46,278 nucleotides of DNA from an uncultured bacterium (GCA_902761035.1 CACWIW010000012.1:1-46278), one strand, 5' to 3'; shown: positions 7,166 through 16,271, counted from the stretch's first letter. The notes: generated by a model not told the origin, from the letters alone. Made by a program: numbers and translations.

Positions 7166-8184
7166 AGAAGGAGAACTTTTCTGAATCACATATTCGGACG
7201 CTGCAGGCCGACAGCAAGAGGGATCCGGGACTGATAGAGCGGACAGTCTTTGCGTTTGGTCTGTTGGATGCATTGTGCGAAGTCGGCCTTCCCTTTGTGT
7301 TCAAAGGAGGGACAAGCCTGATGCTGCTTTTAAAACATCCCCGCCGCCTGTCGACGGACATCGACATAATCGTTGCGCCGGGAACGGACATCGGTCGCTA
7401 TCTTGAAAAGGCTGCAAAGGTATTTCCGTTTGTTTCACGTGAAGAGCAGGTCAGGGTCGGTAAAAACAAGATAGAGAAGAGGCATTTCAAGTTCACATAT
7501 TATTCTCCTATCAGGAATTGCGAGTTTTACATCTTGTTGGATGTCCTCTTTGAGGAGCATCAGTATTTGCGAACGGTGAAACGTCCGATCTGCCACGACA
7601 TCCTGTTGCCAGACGACTCGCCGCATGAAGTGGAAATGCCGGATGTCAATTGTATTCTCGGCGACAAGCTTACGGCGTTCGCGCCGCATACAACGGGAAT
7701 TCCGCTCGGCTGCAACAAGGATCTTGAAGTCGTCAAGCAATTCTACGATGTGGCGGCGTTGGTGGAGGAGTTTGATTCCCTCGATTTGGTGCGGGGTACG
7801 TTCAATCGGCTCGTGCCGATTGAAGCGGGATATCGGGGAATAGACATCAACCCAGACGACGTTCTGTTAGACATCATATCGACGGCCCATTCGATTGGCT
7901 CTCGCGGAAAAGTTGGGGCTGCTGATTACCCGTTTCTTCTGAAGGGAATCAAGGCTCTCGGCGGGCATATTTATGGAGAAAGGTTTTCGGCTGAAACGGC
8001 AATACAACTTGCACCGCAAGTTATGTATTTCGCCGAATGCATGAGACGTGAAATGCCTTTTATCCGCCCTGGCGGTAAAGGTGTTTCGTTAAAGATTGTG
8101 AAGCCAGAATTGCGTTGCTTTAAGACTTTGAGGATTGTTAATCCCTCGGTGTATGCCTATGTGAGTCTGCTTGATGCTCTCTAA
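7162..8184 (+). CDS. AbiEii/AbiGii-family nucleotidyltransferase toxin
   Basis: A 340-residue protein of the DUF1814 / AbiEii nucleotidyltransferase family. These toxins act as GTP-dependent or tRNA-directed nucleotidyltransferases and give abortive phage resistance. Family motifs are 'FVFKGGTSL' (GG at residues 49-50) and 'LSTDIDI' with Asp66 and Asp68 as metal ligands. Conserved segments further on include 'GDKLTAFAP' and a 'KQFYDVAALVEEFD' region, matching the family's third and fourth motifs. ATG 7162 overlaps the antitoxin stop (ATGA). The gene converges with the V-ATPase A gene, with 17 bases between the two stops, so it occupies the place where ATPase subunits B and D would normally follow. 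All catalytic positions I can judge are present. Confidence 0.88.
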   Translation: MKKENFSESHIRTLQADSKRDPGLIERTVFAFGLLDALCEVGLPFVFKGGTSLMLLLKHPRRLSTDIDIIVAPGTDIGRYLEKAAKVFPFVSREEQVRVGKNKIEKRHFKFTYYSPIRNCEFYILLDVLFEEHQYLRTVKRPICHDILLPDDSPHEVEMPDVNCILGDKLTAFAPHTTGIPLGCNKDLEVVKQFYDVAALVEEFDSLDLVRGTFNRLVPIEAGYRGIDINPDDVLLDIISTAHSIGSRGKVGAADYPFLLKGIKALGGHIYGERFSAETAIQLAPQVMYFAECMRREMPFIRPGGKGVSLKIVKPELRCFKTLRIVNPSVYAYVSLLDAL

Positions 8185-8201
8185 TATCAACAGCGACTCT
8201 T

Positions 8202-9947
8202 TTATCGGCTTGCGTCGGCAATTTTCGCTAGGAGGTCGTCGCGCGTGGAGGTGAACTCCGGCGCGTCGGCCTTGATGTTGTTCCAGTCTATGAAAGCCTG
8301 CTGGAGCGACATCAGAAAAGCTCGTGTTTCGTCCTTCGTCTCGAACTTGTACTCAGTGAAGAGAGCTTTCTCAACGACGTCGAACATGATCTTCTGGCGC
8401 TCTTCCGGCGTGGAGGCGTCCACGTCCGAGAAGGCGTTCTGCTGGAGGTAGACCGTGTCGAGGAACTCGCTCTTCAGGTAGACCGTGAAGTCCGCGAGGC
8501 TCGTGCCTTCCTCGCCCACGACCTTCATCATCTGTCCGACCTCGTTGCCCTTGCGGAGAAGGGCGCGCGCCTTCTCGACGCGGTCGTGGTCGATGACGGA
8601 CGGGTAGTGGCTCCAGCTGTCGAGCGGGTCGATGGCCGGGTAGCGGCGGGCGTCGGAACGCGCGCGGCTGAGTCCGTGGAAGCCACCGACCACTTTCAGC
8701 GTGGCCTGCGTGACGGGTTCGTCGAAGTTGCCGCCGGCCGGCGAGACGGTGCCGCCGATCGTGACGGAGCCGATGGAGCCGTCCTTCAGCGTGACGCGTC
8801 CTGCACGCTCGTAAAACGCCGCGATGCGCGATTCGAGGTAGGCGGGGAACGCCTCTTCGCCGGGGATTTCCTCAAGGCGTCCGGAAAGTTCGCGCATGGC
8901 CTGCGCCCAACGGCTCGTGGAGTCCGCAAGCACGAGCACGTTGAGTCCCATCTGGCGGTAGTACTCGGCGAGCGTCACGGCCGTGTACACGGACGCCTCG
9001 CGGGAGGCGACCGGCATCGAGGACGTGTTGCAGATGATCACGGTGCGGTCCATGAGCTTCTTGCCCGTGCGCGGGTCGTCGAGCTCGGGGAACTCCTTCA
9101 GCATCTCCACCACCTCGCCGGCACGCTCGCCGCAGGCGGCGGAGACGACGATGTCCACCTTCGCGTAGCGCGCGGTGGTCTGCTGGAGGACTGTCTTGCC
9201 CGCGCCGAACGGGCCGGGGATGCAGTATGTACCGCCGACAGCGACGGGGAAGAACGTGTCGATCGTGCGCACAGACGTGACGAGTGGCTCCTCGGGCGCG
9301 AGGCGTTCCGTGTAGCACTTGATTGGCACCTTGACCGGCCAGCGCTGCATCATCTGTACCTTCGTCTCGTTCCCGTCGGGTCCCTGAAGGGTTGCGATGT
9401 CGTCCACGACCGTGTAGTCGCCCGCCGGTGCGAGACCCTTGACGGTCCACGCGCCCGCGAACGAGAAGGGCACCATGATCTTGTGGTGGAAGATGCCTTC
9501 GGTGACCCAGCCGAGTTCCTCGCCGGCCGTGAGGCGCGCGCCGGGCTGCGCGGTGGGATGCCAGTCCCACTTCTTTTCGCGGGGAAGCCCTGGCAGGTAC
9601 ATGCCGCGCTGGAGGAAGAAGCTCTTCTGCGCGTCTTCTTTCTCGACTTCGCGCGCGAGTTCGGGAAGCGGGTTCTGGAGGCCGTCATACACCTGCGAGA
9701 GGATGCCGGGGCCGAGCTCGGCGGCGAGCAGGTTGCCGGTGAACTCCACGCGGTCGTCGACCATGAGTTCGGTCGTCGACTCGAACACCTGCATGTCGCA
9801 GCGCGTGCCGCGCACGCGCACGATCTCCGCCATTAGGCGCTTCTCGCCCAGCACGGCGTAGCCCACTTCGTTCTGGGCGACGGCGCCGTCGAACGCGACG
9901 GTGATCATGTTGCCGTTGACGGCGACGATTTTTCCTGTTGCTTGCAT
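8202..9947 (-). CDS. atpA: V/A-type ATP synthase subunit A (catalytic)
   Basis: A 581-residue catalytic subunit of a V/A-type ATPase, which couples ATP synthesis or hydrolysis to ion movement across the inner membrane. The Walker A motif is 'GPFGAGKT' at about residue 245. '[11 protein letters not shown]' and '[15 protein letters not shown]', with the Walker B region, are typical, as is the '[10 protein letters not shown]' segment. Length fits the family (about 580-590). I chose ATG 9947 ('[15 protein letters not shown]'), where homology begins; AAGGGATAA overlaps the previous stop and serves as ribosome binding site. It is the third gene of an E-DUF2764-A order. Unusually, no subunit B gene follows; the next gene is a convergent toxin gene. 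Confidence 0.96.
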   Translation of the reverse strand: MQATGKIVAVNGNMITVAFDGAVAQNEVGYAVLGEKRLMAEIVRVRGTRCDMQVFESTTELMVDDRVEFTGNLLAAELGPGILSQVYDGLQNPLPELAREVEKEDAQKSFFLQRGMYLPGLPREKKWDWHPTAQPGARLTAGEELGWVTEGIFHHKIMVPFSFAGAWTVKGLAPAGDYTVVDDIATLQGPDGNETKVQMMQRWPVKVPIKCYTERLAPEEPLVTSVRTIDTFFPVAVGGTYCIPGPFGAGKTVLQQTTARYAKVDIVVSAACGERAGEVVEMLKEFPELDDPRTGKKLMDRTVIICNTSSMPVASREASVYTAVTLAEYYRQMGLNVLVLADSTSRWAQAMRELSGRLEEIPGEEAFPAYLESRIAAFYERAGRVTLKDGSIGSVTIGGTVSPAGGNFDEPVTQATLKVVGGFHGLSRARSDARRYPAIDPLDSWSHYPSVIDHDRVEKARALLRKGNEVGQMMKVVGEEGTSLADFTVYLKSEFLDTVYLQQNAFSDVDASTPEERQKIMFDVVEKALFTEYKFETKDETRAFLMSLQQAFIDWNNIKADAPEFTSTRDDLLAKIADASR

Positions 9948-9952
9948 GGTGG

Positions 9953-10492
9953 TTATCCCTTCAGAACCGACTCGGGCGCGGATGCCGCGGTCAGACGGTT
10001 GAAAACTTCGTTGCCCGCAACCGTCCCGAGGGCGGTGCGGCGGATGGAAATTGCGAGCCGGATCGCGTAGGTGAACGCGGCGGCGGTTGAAAGCGGGGAG
10101 GCGGCGGGCGTGAGCTCGCCGGCGGCGTCCCAGCGCACCTGATCTAGCAGGCGCTCGCGCTTTGCGGGGTCCTTCTCCTGGAACGCGGCCGTGACGCGGT
10201 TCGTCCAGTATAGGGCGCAGCCAGCTGCGGGATGACGCCACTTGGCGGGGTCCTGTCCGGCGAGGCGCGCGCGTTCGGCGGCGGAGGCGTTGCGCAGCTG
10301 CGTCTCGAGGTCGCGCCACCGCTCGGCCACGGGGTGGCCGGAAGGCGCACACGCGAGGGCGGCCTCGATGGACGCCGTCGTCTTCTCGCCGAGCTGTTCG
10401 CGGCAGGCGGCGAGGAAGCGCTCCATGGTGAGGGGCGCGGGGCCGTCCAACGCGAGCGGCGGGAGTGAGGCGATGAGGTAGTCGGCTGCCAT
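9953..10492 (-). CDS. DUF2764 family protein of the V-ATPase operon
   Basis: A 179-residue protein beginning 'DYLIASLPPL', the hallmark opening of DUF2764. This family is encoded between V-ATPase subunits E and A in Bacteroidetes, Chlamydiae and Verrucomicrobia-type operons, and has been suggested to take the place of subunit C, the link between the rotor and peripheral parts. No enzyme motif or membrane segment is seen. It is largely helical and Ala-rich. Starts 4 bases after the E stop and ends 5 bases before the A start, so the three genes form one transcript. The assignment rests on the opening motif, size and position. Confidence 0.85.
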   Translation of the reverse strand: MAADYLIASLPPLALDGPAPLTMERFLAACREQLGEKTTASIEAALACAPSGHPVAERWRDLETQLRNASAAERARLAGQDPAKWRHPAAGCALYWTNRVTAAFQEKDPAKRERLLDQVRWDAAGELTPAASPLSTAAAFTYAIRLAISIRRTALGTVAGNEVFNRLTAASAPESVLKG

Positions 10493-10496
10493 GGCC

Positions 10497-11072
10497 TTAC
10501 TTGAGGAGCGCGGCGAGGTCGGCGCGGAGACGCTGCGCGAGAGCCTCGGAGATGGCGGCGTCGGTGAAGTCGTGCTCCACGCGGCCGTTGTCGAGTTTCA
10601 CGGTGAAACCGGCGCCGGTCATTTCGTCCGCCACCACCTTCACGCCGTTCTGCGCCTGCGCGGCAAGCTGGGCGCGAAGGGTGTCCACGAGCTTCGCGGA
10701 CGCGGCGACTTCGGCACCGCTGCCGGTCACGAGTTCCTTGACGGCGGCCGCTGCGAGCGGCACCGCCTCGGTGGCGAGCGCGGCGGAGACGTCCTGCGCG
10801 AGCAGCTGCGTGAGCAACTTCGTGACGTCTTCCTTCACCTTCAACACGGTGTCCCGCGCGGCCTGGCTGATCGTCTCGCGGGCGCGCGCTGCGTATGCTT
10901 CGGCGTCCGCCTTACCTTTCGCCTCGGCGGCTGCGGCGTCCTCTTGCGCCTTCTTCACGATCGCTTCCGCCTCGGCTTTCGCCTTCGCGACGATTGCTGC
11001 TGCTTCGGCGTTCGCCTTGTCGACGCCGTCGCGCTGGATTTTCTCCAGTAGTTGCTGTAGTTCTTCGGCCAT
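10497..11072 (-). CDS. V/A-type ATP synthase subunit E (peripheral stalk)
   Basis: A 191-residue subunit E. The first 100 residues are a long Ala/Glu/Lys-rich helix ('AEAAAIVAKAKAEAEAIVKKA'-like), which pairs with subunit G/H to form the peripheral stalk. The C-terminal half is globular and ends in 'ALAQRLRADLAALLK'. I chose ATG 11072 because GGAGGA lies just upstream and a strong promoter with a short leader precedes it; an in-frame ATG at 11159 would sit upstream of that promoter. This is the first gene of the operon, divergent from metF. Confidence 0.9.
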   Translation of the reverse strand: MAEELQQLLEKIQRDGVDKANAEAAAIVAKAKAEAEAIVKKAQEDAAAAEAKGKADAEAYAARARETISQAARDTVLKVKEDVTKLLTQLLAQDVSAALATEAVPLAAAAVKELVTGSGAEVAASAKLVDTLRAQLAAQAQNGVKVVADEMTGAGFTVKLDNGRVEHDFTDAAISEALAQRLRADLAALLK

Positions 11073-11096
11073 AGTTCCTCCAGAAAAGAGGTGCAA

Positions 11097-11125
11097 ATTA
11101 TACATTATTTTGGCCGGAAAGTCAA
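11097..11125 (-). promoter_or_regulatory. Sigma70-type promoter of the V-ATPase operon
   Basis: On the minus strand TTGACT (11125-11120), a 17-base spacer and a consensus TATAAT (11102-11097). Transcription would start near 11090, about 18 bases before the subunit E ATG, leaving room for the GGAGGA ribosome binding site. Confidence 0.82.
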
Positions 11126-11176
11126 AGCGCAGCAACGGCCCAAAACCGATCGCTTGCAAATTTCTGAAAGTTCGGC

Positions 11177-11206
11177 TTGCCCCCGAGCCGTGAAAAGCGG
11201 TAAAAT
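11177..11206 (+). promoter_or_regulatory. Promoter of metF, giving a near-leaderless transcript
   Basis: TTGCCC at 11177-11182, an 18-base spacer ending in GG, and TAAAAT at 11201-11206. The expected transcription start near 11212-11214 is only 3-5 bases from the metF ATG at 11217, and no Shine-Dalgarno is present. The V-ATPase promoter fires in the opposite direction about 50 bases away. Confidence 0.65.
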
Positions 11207-11216
11207 AGATAAATCC

Positions 11217-12083
11217 ATGAAAATCAAAGAAATCCTTTCGTCAGGGCAGCCGTCCCTGTCCTTTGAGGTGTTCCCTCCAAAGGCTGACGCCTCGTTCGAG
11301 CCGATCCGCGCGGCCGTGGCGCGCCTCGCCGAGCAGCGTCCGTCGTTCATGTCCGTCACCTACGGCGCGTCGGGCAACGCGCAGGCCAACACGGTGGAAG
11401 TGGCCGCGTTCGTGCAGAGCCTCGGCGTGCCGGCCCTCGCGCACCTCACGTGCGTGGCGGCGTCGCGCGAGAAGATCGCGGATGAGACGGCTGCGCTCCG
11501 CGCGGCGGGCATCGAGAACGTCCTTTGTCTGCGCGGCGACCTGCCGCGCGACCTCGCGGAACCGCCGCCCGGACACTTCGCGCACGCGGTCGACCTCGTG
11601 CGCGCGCTCAAGCCGGGCGGATTCTGTCTCGGCGGCGCGTGCTACCCCGAGTGCCACCCCGACTGCGCGCACATGGACGACGACATCGAATACCTCAAGC
11701 AGAAGGTTGACGCCGGACTCGACTTCGTGACGACGCAGATGTTCTTCGACAACAACATCTTCTACCGCTATCTCGCGAAGCTACGGACGCGCGGCGTGAC
11801 GGTGCCGGTGATCGCGGGCATCATGCCCGTAGCGAACGGCAAGCAGATCGCGCGAATCTGCCGTCTCTCCGGCACCTACCTGCCTAGCCGCTTCAAGGCT
11901 ATCGTCGACCGCTTCGGCGACCGTCCCGACGCGATGCTCGACGCAGGCGTGGCCTACGCGACGGAGCAGATCGTGGATCTCTTCGCGAACGGCGTCAATG
12001 CCGTACACGTCTACACGATGAACCGTCCAGAAGTGGCCGAGCGCATCATGTCCAACCTGCGCGGAATCATCGGTGATCGTTGA
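11217..12083 (+). CDS. metF: Methylenetetrahydrofolate reductase (NAD(P)H)
   Basis: A 288-residue MTHFR of bacterial MetF length. It reduces 5,10-methylene-THF to 5-methyl-THF using FAD, for methionine synthesis. Family landmarks are 'SFEVFPPK' at the N-terminus with the catalytic Glu, 'FMSVTYGASG', 'AHLTCVA', 'LCLRGDLP', 'GGACYPECHP', 'FVTTQMFFDN' and 'IAGIMPV'. ATG 11217 is chosen because the conserved start 'MKIKEILSSGQPSLSFEVFPPK' begins here, directly behind a promoter; the frame stays open upstream but without homology. A monocistronic unit is likely, as the beta-galactosidase gene has its own promoter just after the stop. Confidence 0.96.
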   Translation: MKIKEILSSGQPSLSFEVFPPKADASFEPIRAAVARLAEQRPSFMSVTYGASGNAQANTVEVAAFVQSLGVPALAHLTCVAASREKIADETAALRAAGIENVLCLRGDLPRDLAEPPPGHFAHAVDLVRALKPGGFCLGGACYPECHPDCAHMDDDIEYLKQKVDAGLDFVTTQMFFDNNIFYRYLAKLRTRGVTVPVIAGIMPVANGKQIARICRLSGTYLPSRFKAIVDRFGDRPDAMLDAGVAYATEQIVDLFANGVNAVHVYTMNRPEVAERIMSNLRGIIGDR

Positions 12084-12093
12084 CCCCGCGCAC

Positions 12094-12123
12094 TTGTAAT
12101 CCAAGAGGCAAATTTGGTATAAT
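12094..12123 (+). promoter_or_regulatory. Promoter of the GH2 beta-galactosidase gene
   Basis: TTGTAA at 12094-12099, an 18-base spacer ending in GG, and a consensus TATAAT at 12118-12123. The transcript would begin near 12130. No operator-like repeat is evident around it. Confidence 0.75.
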
Positions 12124-12159
12124 TCGTCCGTCCCGCAAAAAACTCCAATGGAAGAAAAC

Positions 12160-14976
12160 ATGAAATCAGCAAAACAGGTCGTCTCGTATGCGCTCGCGTG
12201 CGCGGTAACTGCAATGGTCCAGGCGGAGCTTCCGCCGTGGCGCACGCCCAAGGTGAATTCCATCAACCGCCTCCCGGCGCGCGCGATTGCCGTGCCGTGC
12301 GAAAGCAAGGACGCCGCCCTCGTGATCGCGAAGGGCGAGAAGCCCCGCACGGACTCGAAATGGCTTACGTCGCTGAACGGCACGTGGGATTTCAAGTGGA
12401 AGCACACGATCGACGCCCCCGGCTGGGAGAAGTCCGCGAAGATCGCCGTCCCCGGGTGCTGGCAGCTGCAGGGCGACTACGACCCCGCGCTCTACACCAA
12501 CCAGAGGTTCCCGATCAAGGACATCGGCAACGGCGACCCGATGTCGGAACCGCCGAAGGAGTTCACGAGCCACTACTACCGCAATCCCGTCGGACTGTAT
12601 TCGCGCACGTTCACGCTGCCAGCGGACTGGAAGGGGCGTCGCACGGTCATCCACTTCGGCGGCGTGAGCTCCGCCATGTACGTGCGGCTGAACGGCAAGG
12701 ACGTCGGCTACAGCGAGGACAGCCGACTCCCCGCCGAGTTCGACCTCACGCCGTACCTCCGGGACGGCGAGAACGCGCTTGAGGTGGAGGTGCTCAAGCA
12801 CTGCGACGGAACGTTCCTCGAAGACCAGGACTTCTGGCGTTTCTCCGGCATCTTCCGCGACGTCTGGCTCGTCTCCGAACGCGCCGAGGCTGTGAAGGAC
12901 CTCGTCGTCGAGGCGACGCTTTCCGACGACTACAAGACCGGCACGCTCGTCGTCCGCGACGAGAACGGAAAGGCGCTCCTGGAGAAGACGTATCCCAATC
13001 CGAAACTCTGGAGCTGCGAAGCGCCCAACATGTACTACGAGACGGTTGAGACCGCCGGCGACTACCGCGCCGTCGCGTTCGGCTTCCGCAAGGTCGAGAT
13101 CAAGGACGCCGTGATCTACATCAACGGCAAGCGCGCGATCTTCAAGGGCACGGACCGACATGAAATGCAGCCCGAGAGCGGCTACACCGTGACGCTTGAC
13201 GGGATGAAGCGCGACATCGAGATATTCCACAAACTCAACATCAACGCCGTGCGGACGTGCCACTATCCCGACGACCCGACGTGGTACGAACTCTGCGACC
13301 GCGAGGGCATCTACGTCGTCTGCGAGGCGAACATCGAATCGCACGGCGCGGGTTACGGCAAGGACACCTACGCGAAGAAGCCGGCCTTCCTCGAGTCGCA
13401 CGTGGAGCGCGGCGTAAACATGGTCAAGACGTTCCGCAATCACCCGTCCATCGTGATCTGGTCGATGGGCAACGAGGCGGGCGACGGACCCAACTTCGTG
13501 GCCGAGTACAAGGCGATGAAGGCGATTGACAGCACGCGCCCCGTGCAGTACGAGCGCGCGCAGGATACGGACCACAGCGACGTCAAGTGCCCGATGTACA
13601 CGCGTCCGTGGGACGTCGAGAAGTACGTCAAGAACAACCCGAAGAAGCCGTTCGTCCTCTGCGAATACACGCACGCCATGGGCAACTCCAACGGCGGCAT
13701 CCAGAAGTACTGGGACCTCGTGTGGAAATACCCGTCGATGCAGGGCGGGTTCATCTGGGACTTCGTGGACCAGGCGGTGTGGAAGACGGATGCCACGGGC
13801 AAATGGCTCGCCTACGGCGGCGACTTCGGTGACTACCCGAACGACGACAACTTCAACTGCAACGGCGTCGTAGCGGCGGACCGCTCTTACCATCCCGGCG
13901 CGTGGGAAATCAAGCACGCCTACCAGCCCATCATCGTGAAGTCGTGGGACTGGACGACGAAGACCGCGGTCATCTTCAACAACTACCGCTTCACGTCGCT
14001 TGACGGCATCACGGGAATCTGGATTGTGAGCAAGGACGGCGCCGTCGTGGCGAGGGGCAGACTGGACCTCTCCGGTTTCGCGCCGGACAGCGAAAAGGCC
14101 GTGTCGGTGGCCGCGCCCGATGGCGATGCGATTACGTTCTGGTTCAAGAAGAAGGGGCTCAAGCGTCCGATGCTGGCGCATGACCAGTTCACCAAGCCGT
14201 TCACGCCCGTTCCCGCGCCGGCGACGACGGGCGCAGCCGCGAACGCGGGTGCGTTCCGTATCAAACTCTGGCGCGCGCCGATCGACAACGACCGCGGCTG
14301 GAAGATGGACAAGGTGTGCAAGGTATGGCGCGATGCGACCGCCTCGCAGAAGATGCCCGATGGCGTTACGGCGTCTTTGACCGCTTCTGCGGCGGGTGCT
14401 GGTAAAACGCTCGTGAGTCTGTCGCTCGACGTGAAGAACGGCAAGTTGCCCCCCATCCCGCGCGTGGGCGTCTCGTTCAAGATACCGAGAGATTTCAAGA
14501 GAGCAGAGTGGTACGGCCTCGGTCCATGGGAGAACTATTCCGACCGTGCCACGGCGGCACTGCTCGGCAAGCATTGGGCGAACATCGGCCTTTGCCGGGG
14601 ACTTGCGGGGAAGGATGGCAAGATCGCGTACGTGCCGAACGCACTCAACCCCGACAACTACTCCGAACCCGGCGAGCAGGGCTACCGCTCGGGATGCCGG
14701 TACGTGGAGTTTGTGAACGCCGCTGGAAAGAAGATCCGAGTGACGGCGTTGAACGCGCCGTTCGGATTCAACGCCTGGCCGTATTCGCAGGAGTCCCTTG
14801 AAAAGGCGAAGCACCAGTGGAACCTCTCGGACGAAGGGGAGATCACGGTTAACATCGACGCGATCCAGATGGGCGTCGGCGGCGACAACAGCTGGGGGAA
14901 CCGTCCGCACGGCGAGTTCATGCCCGGGAAGGGCAAGTACGAGCTGCAGTTCCTCGTGGAAGGCTTCGTGGACTGA
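12160..14976 (+). CDS. Exported GH2 beta-galactosidase (LacZ-like)
   Basis: A 938-residue glycoside hydrolase family 2 enzyme. It opens with a signal peptide ('MKSAKQVVSYALACAVTAMVQA'-like), so it acts in the periplasm or outside. The order is: sugar-binding jelly roll (about 60-235, with 'DQDFWRFSGIFRDVWL'), a shortened immunoglobulin domain, a TIM barrel (about 318-593), a short beta domain, and the beta-galactosidase small-chain domain (about 700-938, 'LWRAPIDNDRGW'). The acid/base is Glu439 in 'GNEAGDG' and the nucleophile Glu502 in 'CEYTHAMGN'; both match E. coli LacZ. It is about 85 residues shorter than LacZ, mostly in the Ig domain. GGAAG 5 bases before ATG 12160 supports this start over ATG 12148. 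It probably works on galactosides in host or dietary glycans. Confidence 0.93.
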   Translation: MKSAKQVVSYALACAVTAMVQAELPPWRTPKVNSINRLPARAIAVPCESKDAALVIAKGEKPRTDSKWLTSLNGTWDFKWKHTIDAPGWEKSAKIAVPGCWQLQGDYDPALYTNQRFPIKDIGNGDPMSEPPKEFTSHYYRNPVGLYSRTFTLPADWKGRRTVIHFGGVSSAMYVRLNGKDVGYSEDSRLPAEFDLTPYLRDGENALEVEVLKHCDGTFLEDQDFWRFSGIFRDVWLVSERAEAVKDLVVEATLSDDYKTGTLVVRDENGKALLEKTYPNPKLWSCEAPNMYYETVETAGDYRAVAFGFRKVEIKDAVIYINGKRAIFKGTDRHEMQPESGYTVTLDGMKRDIEIFHKLNINAVRTCHYPDDPTWYELCDREGIYVVCEANIESHGAGYGKDTYAKKPAFLESHVERGVNMVKTFRNHPSIVIWSMGNEAGDGPNFVAEYKAMKAIDSTRPVQYERAQDTDHSDVKCPMYTRPWDVEKYVKNNPKKPFVLCEYTHAMGNSNGGIQKYWDLVWKYPSMQGGFIWDFVDQAVWKTDATGKWLAYGGDFGDYPNDDNFNCNGVVAADRSYHPGAWEIKHAYQPIIVKSWDWTTKTAVIFNNYRFTSLDGITGIWIVSKDGAVVARGRLDLSGFAPDSEKAVSVAAPDGDAITFWFKKKGLKRPMLAHDQFTKPFTPVPAPATTGAAANAGAFRIKLWRAPIDNDRGWKMDKVCKVWRDATASQKMPDGVTASLTASAAGAGKTLVSLSLDVKNGKLPPIPRVGVSFKIPRDFKRAEWYGLGPWENYSDRATAALLGKHWANIGLCRGLAGKDGKIAYVPNALNPDNYSEPGEQGYRSGCRYVEFVNAAGKKIRVTALNAPFGFNAWPYSQESLEKAKHQWNLSDEGEITVNIDAIQMGVGGDNSWGNRPHGEFMPGKGKYELQFLVEGFVD

Positions 14977-15108
14977 CCTGCTAGTTAGTCTTATTTGCCC
15001 ATTAGCCCGCACGCCTTTCTTGATGTACGGCGATTCACCCTTTTAGTGAAAACAAAAAGCAGAAGACTAACCTGAATAATTCGCAATACGCCCCAATTAT
15101 AATACGCT

Positions 15109-15133
15109 TTGCGATCTTTGCGATCTTTGCGGC
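15109..15133 (+). repeat. Short direct repeats TTTGCGATC
   Basis: Two adjacent GCGATCTTT units and a third starting copy (GCGGC) give a 9-base periodicity. It lies in the gap after the beta-galactosidase gene. No function can be assigned. Confidence 0.55.
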
Positions 15134-15332
15134 TAAAAACCTACTCCCCAACTGCAGAATTTAGGATAAATGCGCTTGGGAGGATGGTGGCGTATTCTCC
15201 TTCGCGCGCGCGCGTCCTTTATTAAGGAAACCGTCACGCCCGCAATCGCGGAGGTTTTGCAATTGGTTCAATCGTTTCGGTCTCATAATTCCCCTATGCA
15301 GACCTCATAAGTCCCTGCTCAAAAATAACTTG

Positions 15333-15557
15333 AACACTCCACCTAAAATCCCTGGTTTAAAGTCTCACGCAGAGACGCAGAGAGGCGGAGAGCGCAGAGA
15401 AAGTTCAGAAATCTGACGGAAAAGAAAGACATGACACGAAGAATCTCAGAAAGTTATTTCACTTAATTGGTGAAAGCAAATATATGCTCAAGCAATGGGA
15501 TAACCTCTGCGAACTCTGCCTCTCTGTGCCTCTGCGTGAGATATAACATGGAGTGTT
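15333..15557. mobile_element. 225-bp MITE-like inverted repeat with CTCACGCAGAG arms
   Basis: The left side has AACACTCC (15333-15340), then TCTCACGCAGAG and more CAGAG-type repeats (15363-15400). The right side has the complement: CTCTGCG-type repeats from 15505, then CCTCTGCGTGAGA ending at 15541, and GGAGTGTT (15550-15557). The arms are imperfect, about 37 bp plus outer 8 bp, around an AT-rich 100-bp centre with no gene. Repeats of CACGCAGAG type are frequent in many environmental genomes, so this may be a non-autonomous element. Confidence 0.5.
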
Positions 15558-15729
15558 AAATCTAAATGAGGAATTTAGGCTCCATCGGGTATTTTTCATA
15601 AATCTTCATTGCAACTATTGTTCATAACCAAAGGTCTATGCATGGCGATACGTTCATGCTCGGACGGTATTCAAGCTAGCAGCTGAATGCAAGTCAGTAT
15701 GCAGGTCGTGTCCTAGCTGTAGGGGCATC

Positions 15730-15772
15730 AAACCCTAATCGTAGGCTGGTCGTTCCCTAATCGTAGGGAGTT
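15730..15772 (+). repeat. CCCTAATCGTAGG direct repeats
   Basis: CCCTAATCGTAGG occurs twice (near 15732 and 15751), and a related CCTAGCTGTAGGGG precedes them. Each unit is partly self-complementary (CCTA and TAGG). They run directly into the 22-bp tandem repeat that follows. Confidence 0.6.
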
Positions 15773-15778
15773 CGCTCT

Positions 15779-15870
15779 CCCTGCGTAGCTCAAAAATCCC
15801 CCCTGCGTAGCTCAAAAATCCCCCCTGCGTAGCTCAAAAATCCCCCCTGCGTAGCTCATAAATCCCCCTC
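15779..15870 (+). repeat. 22-bp tandem repeat, four units
   Basis: The unit CTGCGTAGCTCAAAAATCCC plus two C starts at 15781, 15803, 15825 and 15847. The first three are identical and the fourth diverges (CATAAATCCCCCTCC). TAGCT at the centre of GCGTAGCTC is near-palindromic. There are no spacers, so it is not a CRISPR array. Confidence 0.9.
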
Positions 15871-15921
15871 CTATGGCGGCCCGGCCAATAGCGTGAGAGG
15901 CCGTGCTTGTCGCGACCGCTC

Positions 15922-15992
15922 GGTGGGGCGAGGCGTCCCGCCGAGCCGAGGTGGGGCGAGGAGCGGTGGGGCGAGCCCTCAGGGCGAGCCGC
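15922..15992 (+). repeat. GGTGGGGCGAG dispersed repeat block
   Basis: Three GGTGGGGCGAG units are spaced through 71 bases, with GGCGTCC and CGAGCC segments between them. The arrangement GGTGGGGCGAGGCGTCC followed by CGAGCCG is shared with 46000-46025 near the other end of the window. A short related piece, GCGGCTCGCCCCACC, lies at 31034-31048. Confidence 0.75.
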
Positions 15993-16271
15993 AATTCCCC
16001 CAAACCACGTTCCGCACCATAATCTCACACCTCATACTCGCTACTTCACATATTCACATAAGTGACGTGCCGCGCATTCACATCTAAAACCGCGCTCAAA
16101 ACTTCAATTTCTAAAAATCCCTGCTTGCGTTGGGCGGGGAAATGTGGCATACTATTGGCGTCTAGCCTCTCAAAGCGAGGCGGAGGTTGATCTTTGACAT
16201 CGGCGGGTACGGCTTTTCGTGACGCGATTGCGCGGCGAGAAGCGGCACCGAGTACTCGCCACCGGGCCGGA

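Noticed and set aside
12166..15012. Minus-strand open frame of 948 codons opposite the beta-galactosidase gene
   Set aside because: Composition is dominated by Arg, Val, His and Leu runs typical of antisense frames in high-GC genes, and no homology is apparent.
15781..15868. CRISPR-like tandem repeat
   Set aside because: Units are contiguous with no unique spacers, and no cas genes are nearby.
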